Shown: positions 21,701 through 32,000 of the stretch, one piece after another
Layout: each line of letters begins with the position of its first letter
Position numbering within the stretch: the first letter of the stretch is position 1
DNA from: Leuctra nigra
Lineage: Eukaryota > Arthropoda > Insecta > Plecoptera > Leuctridae
DNA: 64,000 nt
Direction: 5' to 3'
Assembly (NCBI GenBank): GCA_934045905.1
Contig: OW203769.1
Span: forward strand, 18,321,705 to 18,385,704
The notes under the pieces: model-generated
What the model was told of the DNA's origin: nothing
Databases searched by the model: none
Seen by the model: the letters and a program-made list of their open reading frames with translations, nothing else
Translations under genes and position numbers: made by a program

Positions 21701-24700
21701 ATCTTGAACTGGCCGGCAATGTGGATGAGGAACGTTACGAGAAACGCGTCCACAGTTCCGACTATCATAGCAGAGTGTGGGATGACGTAGGTCCAAGCTA
21801 GGAACTGAAGCTCGTAATACGGCGAGCTTTCGCTTGGACTCCAACCTCTGGAACGGACATTGAGAGGGCTGAGTAGTGAGTTTGACCTTGAAGAGATTTT
21901 TAATCGAACTTTATCAATATCTTTTACCAATGTAATTGTTAACAAAATAGGGATTTGTACGAGTATTCAGAACAGTTCAATGAAAATAATTTCATAGTTT
22001 GGAATAAGTTATTAGTTTTATTTTGTCCAACAGATGTTTAGTGCCATAATTTTACTAATTTTCGGGCAAGCTATGGAATTATTTTCATTGAACTTTTCTG
22101 AAGAAGATTTCATATTATAGAAGGTCAAACCATCGGAAAGCACATTTTTGTGTAGTAGTAGTAGTCCATTATACAATATTAATTTTAAACAAAAACAAAC
22201 TCTTGCATTCAGCATAAAATTACCTAAAATAGAATTCCCTGGTCGCTAACAAGCCTGGAATGCGTATTGCCTGAACGAGGATCACAACCGTAACCATGGA
22301 TACGATGCTCAGCGTGACCTTGACGCCTGCGCAGTGAGTGCGCAGCTTGATCTGCTGCGCATGTGCACTGTTGCCATGTCTCTCCACTAGATCCTCCAGG
22401 CCTCGCGCCAGATGTTGCAACGTCGCACTTCGGAACACGAAGCTGCCGGCTGGATACAGTTGATAGTCAAGTTTAGTAAAGTTAAAGACGAGTTCATATA
22501 TGCACTTCCAATTTTTCATCACACAATAGGGAACTCTCTCTAGTTGAATAATTAGTTTAAGGCGTGAAAATATTGAAAGTATCATGTCAGCATTGCCATG
22601 GCAACAAAGTATTTACCATGGTAACACATTGTTGTTGACTTAAAAATGATATCACATGGGTATACATACGTCACACATAGGTTTTCCCACCAAAATGTCA
22701 TATGAAATTTTAATTTGATATTTTATGAAACAAAATGTAAATTTTTTCGGGTGAAAAGTGTATTTGTCATTATTTGTTGTGTTTTGAAAATTTAAAATAA
22801 AAAAATTAAAAAGTCTTCCTTTCAAATGGTCACGTGACCAACCAGCTAAGCAATACCCAAGTGAAATCTGATTGGCTCGCTGGTTGAAGATCGCCACTCT
22901 CATTGGCTTAGAGAAGAAATAAAATAAGAAAATTGAACATATCTCGAAATTTAATATGGTGAGGTACCAATATTATATTTTATAAGAAAAGCTTAGATTT
23001 TTTTACACTGGAAAAAAAATCCAAAGAATTTTCATTTGAAGCATGCCCTTAGTTAGTTATAGTTATATAACTAACTTAGTTATAACTTAGTTATAGTACT
23101 TAGTAGACTTAGTTATAAACACCCAAATTTCCATTCCATGACAGAAACAACCATATAACAGTGTGGTTAAAACTGCAATTTTAAAAGCGATATATCTCGG
23201 AAAATAATGTGGGATAGCCCATTGTTTTATGGTATATTTGGAATCAGCGTATTTTTATCTGTATAATTTTGAAGTTTCATCGAAATATCATTTACATGCA
23301 GTTTTGAAAGGAAGACTTTAACCCTATTCGGAATTAACTAAAACTGAATTAACTACTTGTCTCACCTTTAACCACTAGAATGGAGTTAATGAAGAGTGTT
23401 GTAAACGCTTCGCAGACCAGCGTGGGAACAATTGGACCCATGTAGAGGAGCATGGGTGATGCTATGAGAGTCGAGTAGCAAACCGCGACCAATACTGTGT
23501 ACGGTATAGATCTGTAATACTTTTCAGCAAAACCATTTCGATCTCCGGGTATCTGCCAAACACCTGCAAACATGATCATGATGGGGTAGATTAAGAAAAT
23601 TACTTCATATGAAAGTAGCATGATTGAGCGAGAGTAGCGAGCGTAGCGTAGCACTATCTCTTTTTGTTTTATTGTTTTTTTGCCTGTACTACCCAGGTCA
23701 AACCGCTCAACCAATAGATCTGAAATTTTGCACACATACTGACATAATCTATGCGGTCTCTGGGACTGTTTTTGAACGGGATCCTGTGATTGGTTCAAAT
23801 TTAAAAAAATATTTTTCTTTCGATTGGTTATCTGTTCAATTTGAAATTTTGCAAAGTCATTTCAACCAACATTGTTACTATCTTGCAAAGTTTAAGTCAA
23901 ATCCTACAATTGGTTAAAATTTAAAACCATCTTTCATGTGATTTTTTAAATTTAAACTAGAACTGATTGACCGATCAACTTAAAACTTTGCATGGTCATT
24001 GGGACTAACATTTAAGGTATTTTTGCCAATTTGAAAACTAATCTGTAGTTATTGATAATGATGGAAATTTAGTGAAACCCTCACGTAGGTAGGCGTTTTT
24101 GGAAGGTAACCTGCGAAAAAAACGCGCACCCCGACTGGGAATCGAACCCAGATCCTTCGTGTTACAAGCCCTATGCCAGATAGGTAAGATACTCGGACTC
24201 GCAAGAGTTGTATGCAACCCAACCTGCTGATTAAGAATGCGCCCCGGGGGGCGTCTTTCCATACCCTAATCGAGCCCAACTCAATACAACTGTTTAGATA
24301 TTAATGTACTGAACAAAATATTTTCTAGCAATCAAAATTATTTTATATCGTCCTTTAAATGACTTCCTACTGTCAATGCTTAGTACCGTAGGTAGTTACC
24401 TAAGCACCTTAACACCTGGTACCTGTTTCGTCACACAAAAACACTTATTAACAACCATCTTAAATTGGTATATTGTACCTTCAATAAACCTTGCCGACAA
24501 TATTATAGATAATCTAGTCTGATCTAAACATTCGTTGGTACTAATGCGAAGTCCAAAAGGGGTATATGGGGTATATCGTACTTTTGCGTATGCTTATGGT
24601 GTTGACCTGATATATTGGTCATAATTTAATATTCATGATTATTAAAATTATTGATTAAAACCAACCTCTTCTGCTCATTTTGTTTCGCCTTTCTTATAAT

Positions 24701-25851
24701 CCACTGCATTTTTGTCTCGTGTCCGAATTTTTACATCGAGAAATTTGTATCTTCTTATAAAGTGTTTAAATCTGCTTTCCGAACAATGTTCTTTACTTTC
24801 AAACTGTCAACAATTACGTGAGTAAAACCTCCAATATTGATGTGACACCTCACTTATCTGCTTAATTATGAATGGGAGTGTTAGAATGCTTGGTTATACA
24901 GAATAGATTCGGCATTAAATGCGAGTAAAATGCAAATTTTCAAATCAATGAGTTGGGCTCGATTAGGGTATGGAAAGACGCCCCCGGGGCCTCATTCTAC
25001 AACTCCATTGCTGGTCGCCTAGCAATTATATCAATGTTAAGTATATGGAAGAAATTGCTAGGCGACCAGCAATGGAGTTGTAGAAAGAGGTCCCCGATAG
25101 CTTAATGGTTAAAGCATAGAGCCGGAAACCCGAAGGATCTGGGTTCGATTCCCAGTCGGTGTGCGCGTTTTTATTTCGCAGGTTACCTTCCAAGTATCTG
25201 TAGTTATTTTCAAAAGTTATTGTATATTTTGGGATATTTTATTCTATAATCTTGGAATATTTGATAAATGTTTACTAAATGTTCAACCCTGCCTTCTTTA
25301 CGCTTCCGCCCCAAGGCCGGTAGAGCAGCTGATAAGTGTTAATAATGTATTTGGCTGATAATTGCAAACGCATATCAAATCGGATGCAGTTGCGCGAAGG
25401 CTCGCTCATCAACGCGTTACACTGAGCGTTTTCCTAGTCCATTTCAAATAATTACATTCTGTAAATGTGGATTAGCAGCATGCAGTGTACTTTTATTGAC
25501 CAACGCACACAATATATTTTAAAAGTGCAACATCTCTCTGTGCTATGCTATTTATTGAAACATTATTGGAATAATATGTAGTAATCGAAAATTATACTTC
25601 TGAACGTGAAAACATCACATTTCTTCACGTGGCGATGACACTCTGCGATGTAAACATAATTGACTTTCACTGCTGTCTACGTCAGAGCCATTTTAAAGAA
25701 TCCCCGATTGTACCAATAAAAAGTACCCATATTACAGGTGACTTTCCCTTATTGAAAACGTACCGAAGTAGTAGAGGAACTTCTTGTTTAAATCCAGACA
25801 GTTGTGTTGTTCACAAATCTTCTGGAACATCCTGCTTAACGCGAGTCCCAT
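18782..25851 (-). CDS. Odorant receptor gene E, complete (8 exons, 423 aa)
   Basis: Exons in order: 25764-25851, 23366-23563, 22224-22449, 21524-21847, 20108-20207, 19486-19590, 19247-19402 and 18782-18856. The joined frame is 1272 nt with TGA at 18782. At 423 residues it is the normal size for an insect Or, and its exon 4 (108 codons) lacks the large loop insert. Landmarks: MGLALSRMFQK start, VWQIPGD (a variant of LWP) in exon 2, QHLARGLEDLVE, HIAGQFKILRRN after TM4, HHAAIIR at the end of exon 4, DQFACNLGG in TM5, DWFEAS and MMSMANQP in exon 7, TYSYFMT in exon 8. Intron 1 holds a Helitron-like element with a SINE pair nested in it. Forms a subgroup with F and G. Confidence 0.9.
20822..20967. 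mobile_element. Palindromic MITE with TTA target duplication
   Basis: Ends GGCC(G)AGTAGGACCAACTT..GGATTAAGTTAA and the inverted copy TTAACTTAATCC..AGTTGGTCCTACCCGGCC, flanked by TTA on both sides (20819-20821, 20968-20970). A 3-bp TTA/TAA duplication suits PIF/Harbinger-derived MITEs. It lies in intron 4 of Or gene E. Confidence 0.8.
21078..21216. mobile_element. Palindromic MITE (GGAGGGCTATTCTAAATT family)
   Basis: Good copy, 139 bp, with arms of about 38 bp (GGAGGGCTATTCTAAATTTC, then CTTGTCGTCTCGT) and an ATACGG..CCGTAT inner pair. The second copy is at 14843-14966. Confidence 0.85.
21863..22105. mobile_element. Truncated TTAA MITE (family 1) abutting Or gene E exon 4
   Basis: Starts GAGGGCTGAGTAGTGAG like the family 1 copies at 29279 and 43305, and loses similarity after the second GGAATTATTTTCATTGAAC block. 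Its end is only 15 nt from the 5' border of exon 4 of gene E, so it has replaced the normal intron sequence where the branch point would be. Confidence 0.8.
24055..25194. mobile_element. Inverted pair of tRNA-derived SINE-like units with 13-bp TSD
   Basis: The flanks carry ATCTGTAGTTATT on both sides (about 24042-24054 and 25195-25207). Inside, the left end (minus strand) and the right end (plus strand) each hold the same unit in opposite orientation: GTTGGGCTCGATTAGGGTAT, a CCCCCGGGG block, then a tRNA-like part with a B box GGTTCGATTCC, then GCGCG(T)nCGCAGGTTACCTTCC. The right unit also shows an A box (TAGCTTAATGGTTAAAGC at 25097). Pol III boxes and target duplication fit a SINE, but one event inserting two inverted units is odd. 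Confidence 0.6.
24997..25093. mobile_element. Palindromic MITE inside the SINE unit
   Basis: Arms CCTCATTCTACAACTCCATT / GCTGGTCGCCTAGCAATT and their inverted copy surround a short AT-rich loop (about 97 bp in all). It sits between the CCCCCGGGG block and the tRNA-like A box of the right-hand SINE unit. A fragment of the same family is at 4685. Confidence 0.8.
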
Positions 25852-26462
25852 CTCTTCCTGCACTTCGTTCACCTCCGATGATTCGTCAATACAACAAGTC
25901 AAAGTAACATACTCTCAAGACCTCAATACAACCGATACTATGTAAATACTTCAGAAACGAACATCAAAGTAATATAAAACAGCTATCAAGATAATATGGG
26001 TAGGGCTGTTGACAATACTTTGGTGTACCTAACTACTTTTAAACAATAAGTGTTGTTTGTTTAGTTGATTGAAATGAAAATGTATTAAATGAATTCGAGA
26101 AACTTAAGTTTTAATCTTCAGGAATTATGTAAATAATAAATGCAATAGTAAATGTAGGAATTGTATCAAGTATAGTGGCTCCACAGTCGTACACTGAGCT
26201 TAGCTCACACTTCGTTGCAGTAACAGCTGTTGCTTTGATCAAGATTATTACATTTATACCTACAAATAGTTTCTTCTAGAGATTTGAAGTTTCTAGAAAA
26301 ATGAGACGTGTTTCGTATTATAAAGATTAGGGTATTAAAAATCATGAGAAGTTTCAAGATCAATTAGGGTTAAAAAGTAATGAAATTGGCTCAAAAGTCG
26401 ATAACTATACGAGATATCTCTTCAACTAATGGAGTCCGCTGTATTTCTAAACTTACGACATT

Positions 26463-26558
26463 CCTTGTGGGGTGACGTCATATGTCCACGTGACTTTTCT
26501 TCTACAAGATGGAGTTAATTGTCATAGAAGCTATAGAATATTCAGATGGGTTATCTGC
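26463..26558 (-). pseudogene. Orphan, broken copy of Or exon 8
   Basis: The minus strand reads an AG acceptor followed by ATAACCCATCTGAATATTC, then TATGACAATTAACTCCATCTTG, a TAG stop, and AAGAAAAGTCACGTGGACATATGACGTC. This lines up with exon 8 of genes E and F (ATAAC.CATCTGAC..., ATGACAATTAACACCATCTTGAAG) including the sequence around the stop codon. It has a small deletion in the TYSYYMT part and an in-frame stop. No exon 7 lies to its right within the expected distance, so the rest of that gene copy has been lost or replaced by the tandem repeat. Confidence 0.75.
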
Positions 26559-27130
26559 TGGGGAGGAGCAAATCCAACCCAACACATATTAATTATAGGG
26601 AAACTGCAACATGACGTCACAGCTGAATAAAATCTAACTGGGAGACAGCTGCTTTCAATAAATAAGTAATCATTATCATTCTTGATATTGCCATATATTG
26701 CATACTTATTTAATTTGATACGTTTTATTTAATTCTTTCTGTTTTAATATCTTTCGGTTTTCTTTAACAACTGTATTTAAAATTATTATAAACAATTAAT
26801 ACTGTCCTCCAGCAAAATAAACAATATTCAGATTCAGAACTCAGATGGGTTATCTGGGGAGGAGCAAATCCAACCCAACACATATTAATTATAGGGAAAC
26901 TGCAACATGACGTCACAGCTGAATAAAATCTAACTGGGAGACAGCTGCTTTCAATAAATAAGTAATCATTATCATTCTTGATATTGCCATATATTGCATA
27001 CTTATTTAGTTTGATACGTTTTATTTAATTCTTTCTGTTTTAATATCTTTCGGTTTTCTTTAACAACTGTATTTAAAATTATTTTAAACAATTGAATACT
27101 GTCCTCCAGCAAAATAAACAATATTGAGGT
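26543..27130. repeat. Two-copy direct tandem duplication, unit about 290 bp
   Basis: CAGATGGGTTATCTG..GGGGAGGAGCAAATCCAACC starts at 26543 and again at 26842; the copies then run parallel through TGACGTCACAGCTGAATAAAATC to CAGCAAAATAAACAATATT with only a few differences. Only the first copy still joins the exon 8 relic. A diverged relative is at 32930-33126, so the unit is part of a dispersed repeat. Confidence 0.85.
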
Positions 27131-28071
27131 CTGTTTATTGAGGTCCTAACCAATAATAGCTTTTTACGTTACCAATGTGGTATCGTTTTAATAGGTGACA
27201 AAACAACGAATCTACTAACGAAGAAAATTTTCATGAATTTTGTTTCTAAATAAATTCACATGCAGTTTGGTTTTTCAGATAGGTACATAGGTTTTCGTAT
27301 TTTACAACAATGTGTTACAACAAGATTACACATCTGGAAGATCATACTGCATGTGAAATTCGTTAGAATCCAGAACCACCCAGATAATTTCTGAATTGGT
27401 CTCCATAGATTTCTCCAAGAGTTCGCCACTGTTCGTTGGAGGTTGAGTGAGAATAAAAATACACATCATAACTTTGTAAAATAAGATTTATAAGAGTAAA
27501 ATTGTACATTTGCCCACCCATCAAAGTTGTATTGATTATATTAGAGCATAATAAATCCCTGAATACTCATCAAGTATTTAAGTAATAATATCACATAAAT
27601 AAGTAACACTTTATGCATTCCTTTTACCTCTTATACAAACAATAGTGTTAAGTATGAATTAATGTATTAGTATATGTTGATTGTTGTCAAATGTTTATAA
27701 TCTCAAGTTAAAAAATCCTCCAGTAATTTGCTTTCAGCATTTAACGTATGCACCTAGCTTATTCAAATTACTATTTCGCTATCAGCTCTGCCAAAAGAAA
27801 ACACTTTCATGCAATCATGAATAGAAATCAACATTTGGCGATCAAACTTTGTAATTAGATATGCCAATTCGAGCCTGAAAACACCAGAAGGCATGTCAAA
27901 GCGACAGTCTTCTTGGCGCCTCGTTCAGAAGTCGATCTTAACGGATCAACAATTTCCATAATTTCACAATAAGTATCTAATACCTAACTTTAACTGAACT
28001 CTTTTCCATTTCCATGAAAATGCCTTGCCCATGAATCTGACCATAAGCTAATGAATGTTTACATAAGATTT
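27131..28071. other. AT-rich spacer without visible gene
   Basis: Nothing codes here: stops are frequent in all frames. A TTTAGAT/AAATTCA-rich composition and no clear inverted repeats were seen. Confidence 0.5.
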
Positions 28072-28964
28072 TTGAGCGAGCGAAGCGAGCGTCTCCTTTT
28101 GACTCGTTTGACACGGACCTCTGTTTTTTTTTTGTTTTTGTTTTTGGCTGCTAAATGGAGCAACTGAAATCGCACCGTTTCACCGATCGACCTGAAATTT
28201 TGCACACATGTAGAGACAACCTTCTCTGTTTGCTGACCCAAATTTTTTTTGAAATCCATTGATTGGTTAAAATTTAAATAAACATCTCCTGATAGGCTGA
28301 AAAATGAAAATGGTCTTCGACAAATGTGATCAACCTTATATTTTGCATGGTCATTAAGACCAACATTGTCTCTTATTTTACAAATTCTCAGCCAAATCGT
28401 CTCATTGGTAAAATTTAAAAAAATATTTCATGTGCTTTTTAAAATTTAAACCAGAACCGTTTGACCGATCAACTTAAAAATTTGCATGGTCATCGGGTCC
28501 AACAATATCTGTTTTTTTGACAATTTTCAGACTAAACTGTGTTTAAATTCAACAGTTATTGACAGTTTACGGATATTTTGCGTGTTGGCTGTCATATTTC
28601 TCGAATTTCACATTTCATGGCATCTTCGAATCTTCACTTCAAGGTTGTTAGAGCAGAAACTTTCAAACGTATATTATTATGAAACTGATATGACCGTTTA
28701 AATATTTTATGAACGAGATCCTGTGATTTTTGTTAATTAACAAGGAATCGTTCAATCATAAAGGTTCAATCGATCAACTTAAAACTTTGCGTGGTTATTG
28801 GGACCAATATTTTAGGAATTATTGGAGATTTTCATACAAGTCTGTGACGAAATTCAAGAATTATTGGCTTTTAAGGACATTTTCGATAAACAGAATTTCG
28901 GTTCGAGGTATTGCGCCGTATCCGTGCTCGCTCATCAACGCGTTACTCACAGCGTTTCCCTAGT
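28072..28964 (+). mobile_element. Helitron/HINE-like element, 893 bp
   Basis: Starts TTGAGCGAGCGAAGCGAGCG and ends GCTCGCTCATCAACGCGTTACTCACAGCGTTTCCCTAGT, with the AACGC/GCGTT hairpin and CTAGT terminus. The body is built of diverged, sentence-like repeats such as GACCGATCAACTTAAAA.TTTGCATGGTCAT. It ends 87 nt from the PHYH stop codon, so the PHYH 3' UTR probably runs into it. Confidence 0.6.
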
Positions 28965-29051
28965 AATTACAATGGCCGCAACTTTTAGTTTCGCATTGTG
29001 TTCTCAATTTGAAATGACTCCCAGTCTCTGTATTGTTCTCGCGGCGTCGCC

Positions 29052-32000
29052 CTACAAAGTGTTCTCCACTCCCCGCACCAAGCGGCTTCTGAACTTCCAG
29101 AAGTCGTGGTACGAAATCTCCGTGCCCAACTTCTGCTTGGCGATCCCCGCTAGCTCGTGTGCCACGCTCTCTTGCGATGTGCCGGTCACGTCGATGTAGT
29201 GGCAGTCGGTGGAGGAGTAGTGGCACGAGATGGCCTTGCGGAAACCCTGAAGAACACAAGTGCATTGTTGGGAGTTAAGAGGGCTGAGTAGTGAGCGTGG
29301 CCTTGAAGAGTTTTTTAATTGATTTTTATCAATATCTTTTACCAATGTAATTGTTATTTGTACGAGTATTCAGAACAGTTCAATGAAAATAATTTCATAG
29401 TTTGGAATAAGTTATTAGTCTTATTTTGTCCAACAGATGTTTAGTGCCATAATTTTACTAATTTTCGGGCCCTAAACGTATGTAGGACAAAGTAAATATA
29501 ATAAACCATTACAAGCTATGGAATTATTTTCATTGGACTGTTCTGAATACTCGTACAAAGCCTTATTTTGTTAACAATTATTGGTAAAAGATATTGATAA
29601 AAATCGGTTAAAAACTCTTCAAGGTCAAACTCACTACCCAGCCGTCTTTAGTAGAATATCCACTTTACATAGTTGTATCTCTGTTAAGACACAGAAAACA
29701 ATAAAACACACCGCTGAAATCGGAAGCCACTTGTCTGTGGTATGCAACTATTTCTAATTTTAATTTCAGCATAATTATCAATAATAAATCGATTAACTCC
29801 AAAGTAACCGATTTTTCATGATATTCAAGACGCTACACAATCTAGACGGATATGACGAGGAAAATTTCAGCCGCATCGACATTATCGTCTATGTGTGACG
29901 TCACTTTATGACGACGCTTCTCTGTCCTCTAACATAAGAGTGTGTACCTTGGTGCTGTTGATCCCCGACCCGTGGATGAGCAGCGGATGAAAGAAGACGG
30001 TGTCGCCCTTCTCCATATCCAGCATCAAGACTGGAACGTGGTCGAACCCTCGCAAGCCGTGATACGCCTTGTTCGCGCCGTTCTGTACATCACACAATAT
30101 TATTTATTGAGCGAGCGTCGCACCACGGTACTTTTATGGCACACTCTCTGTGTGTTTGCTTTTTTGCCTGCACTACCCAGGTCAAACCGCACAACTAATC
30201 GATCAGAAATTTTGAACACTACATACTAACGTATAATATAAACGGTCTCTGGGATCGTTTCTGAACGGGATCCTGTGATTGGTTCAAATATTAAAATAAT
30301 TATCTTTTGATTGGTTGATCCGATCAATTTGACATTTTTGCAAAGTCATTGCAACCAACATTGTCCCCAATCGTATAAAGTTTCAGCCATATCCTCCAAT
30401 TGGTTAAAATTTAAAACCACCTATCTTGGGATTTTTTACATTTCAACTGGAATCGTTTGACCGAACAACTTAAAACTTTGCACGGTCATTAGGACAAACA
30501 TTTAAGATGGCGTTTCCCATATTCAGAATAATCTGTCGTTATCTTCAAAAGTTATTGTTATTTTAAGGACATTTTGTTCTATAATCTAGAAATATTTGCA
30601 AATTTCAGCAAATAAATTCAATTGTTATATCAGAGCTATCTTGATGCTTTAGTTCCAAAGGTTAGAGCAGAGACTTGCAAACGCATATCAAATCGCATAC
30701 AATACGAAGGCTCGCTCATCAACGCGGTACCTACACAGAGCGTTTTCCTAGTTCAAACTTAAGTCATTGACAATAGATGATTCGCAATTGGTTACTTGGT
30801 AAAGTACGATTTTTTATTTTTTTTAATATGTAAAGCGAAAATCTCTCCTTGGCTGTCACTTGTCTTACCTCCCATTCGGGATGGTCGTGGGGATGGAGCT
30901 GTCCCAGATGAGTGCCTGGGATGACCACGAGGCAGCCGTTGTGCACGGTCACCGGCTCAATGGCGGTCCAAACAGCCACGTTGCGGTCAATGGGCCTCCA
31001 GGGGAAGTAGTGCATGTCCTGCAGAAATACATCAACATTGTGCAAGGACTCATCGACAAGTACATTGATTATGCATGAACAACATAATATATTCTTTTGG
31101 AAATGTTCAGCCAAATCCTCGTAACGATTAAAATTAAATATACGTACTACATTCTGTTAAAAAATGTTAAAAACGCATTAGACTTATCTCAATTCTAGAA
31201 TAATATAAATGAATATAGATAAAATATAAATGATAGATTGAAAGATAACAAATAAAGATAGAAGTATTGAGAAAGTGCAATGAATGTTTTGTATATTTTA
31301 ATATTACAACTCAATTCAAGGACTGAATGAATATAATATGATTGATCAAAAATCAAAATGTTCTGAAAGAGTTTAAAAATTGCGTGGTGATCAATAGTCA
31401 AGACCAACATTATCTCATATTGAACACAATGTCAATCCAATCGGTCAAGCATTTACAGACTTGATGCCTCTAACAAGTCTGTAAATGCAGATTTGTGCCT
31501 GACTGTACTGTGAAATAGCTGTCACAAGAGAGAAAAGTACCACATTGATCTACATTGATCTGCTGTTCAATTGTTCCCGAGTGAATGAAAAGTTGCAGTG
31601 AAATCATATCGCTGTTGAACAGATAAACGTGTGCCCGTGCTTCAGCAAGAGCATGAATGTTACCTGATGCAGCGGATGTACGGAGGTCATCTTGCCGGAG
31701 TCTGGAGGCTTGTTGATCAACATCGTGTTCATCGCCTTGCAGTTGGGGCCCACGAAGCACTCCACGTAGTCTAACAGCTGAGGGCAAAACAGCCAGTCGA
31801 ACCACCCAGTGAGATAACATATTATGTAAAAAACAGAATTTAAAAATTATGTCTTTTCTTCGGTTGACGCTCCAATATTTGTTTGTGGTTTTAGCCCTAA
31901 AACTGCCCTTTTTAGGGCCAAAACCACAAACAACCATTGGAGCGTCAACCGAAGAAAAGACATCGAGTAACAGCAACGGCTCCCAGACCCTTAGTCAATA

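Larger units (their letters stand above)
23622..25438 (+). mobile_element. Helitron/HINE-like element with a nested SINE pair
   Basis: The first part (23622-24054) starts TTGAGCGAG and holds the family's characteristic sentences (GATCTGAAATTTTGCACACAT, GGGATCCTGTGATTGGTTC). The last part (25195-25438) ends GCTCGCTCATCAACGCGTTACACTGAGCGTTTTCCTAGT: an inverted copy of the start, an AACGC/GCGTT hairpin and a CTAGT end. CTRRT after a small hairpin is the Helitron 3' end; short inverted repeats as well point to the Helentron/HINE type. The middle (24055-25194) is an insertion with its own 13-bp target duplication. Other copies: 28072, 30107 and 63527. Confidence 0.6.

Noticed and set aside
25090..25170. 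Functional tRNA gene (A and B boxes, GGTTCGATTCC)
   Set aside because: Arms do not pair into a full cloverleaf as far as I can fold it by eye, and the unit is repeated inverted in the same transposon, so it is a tRNA-derived SINE head.
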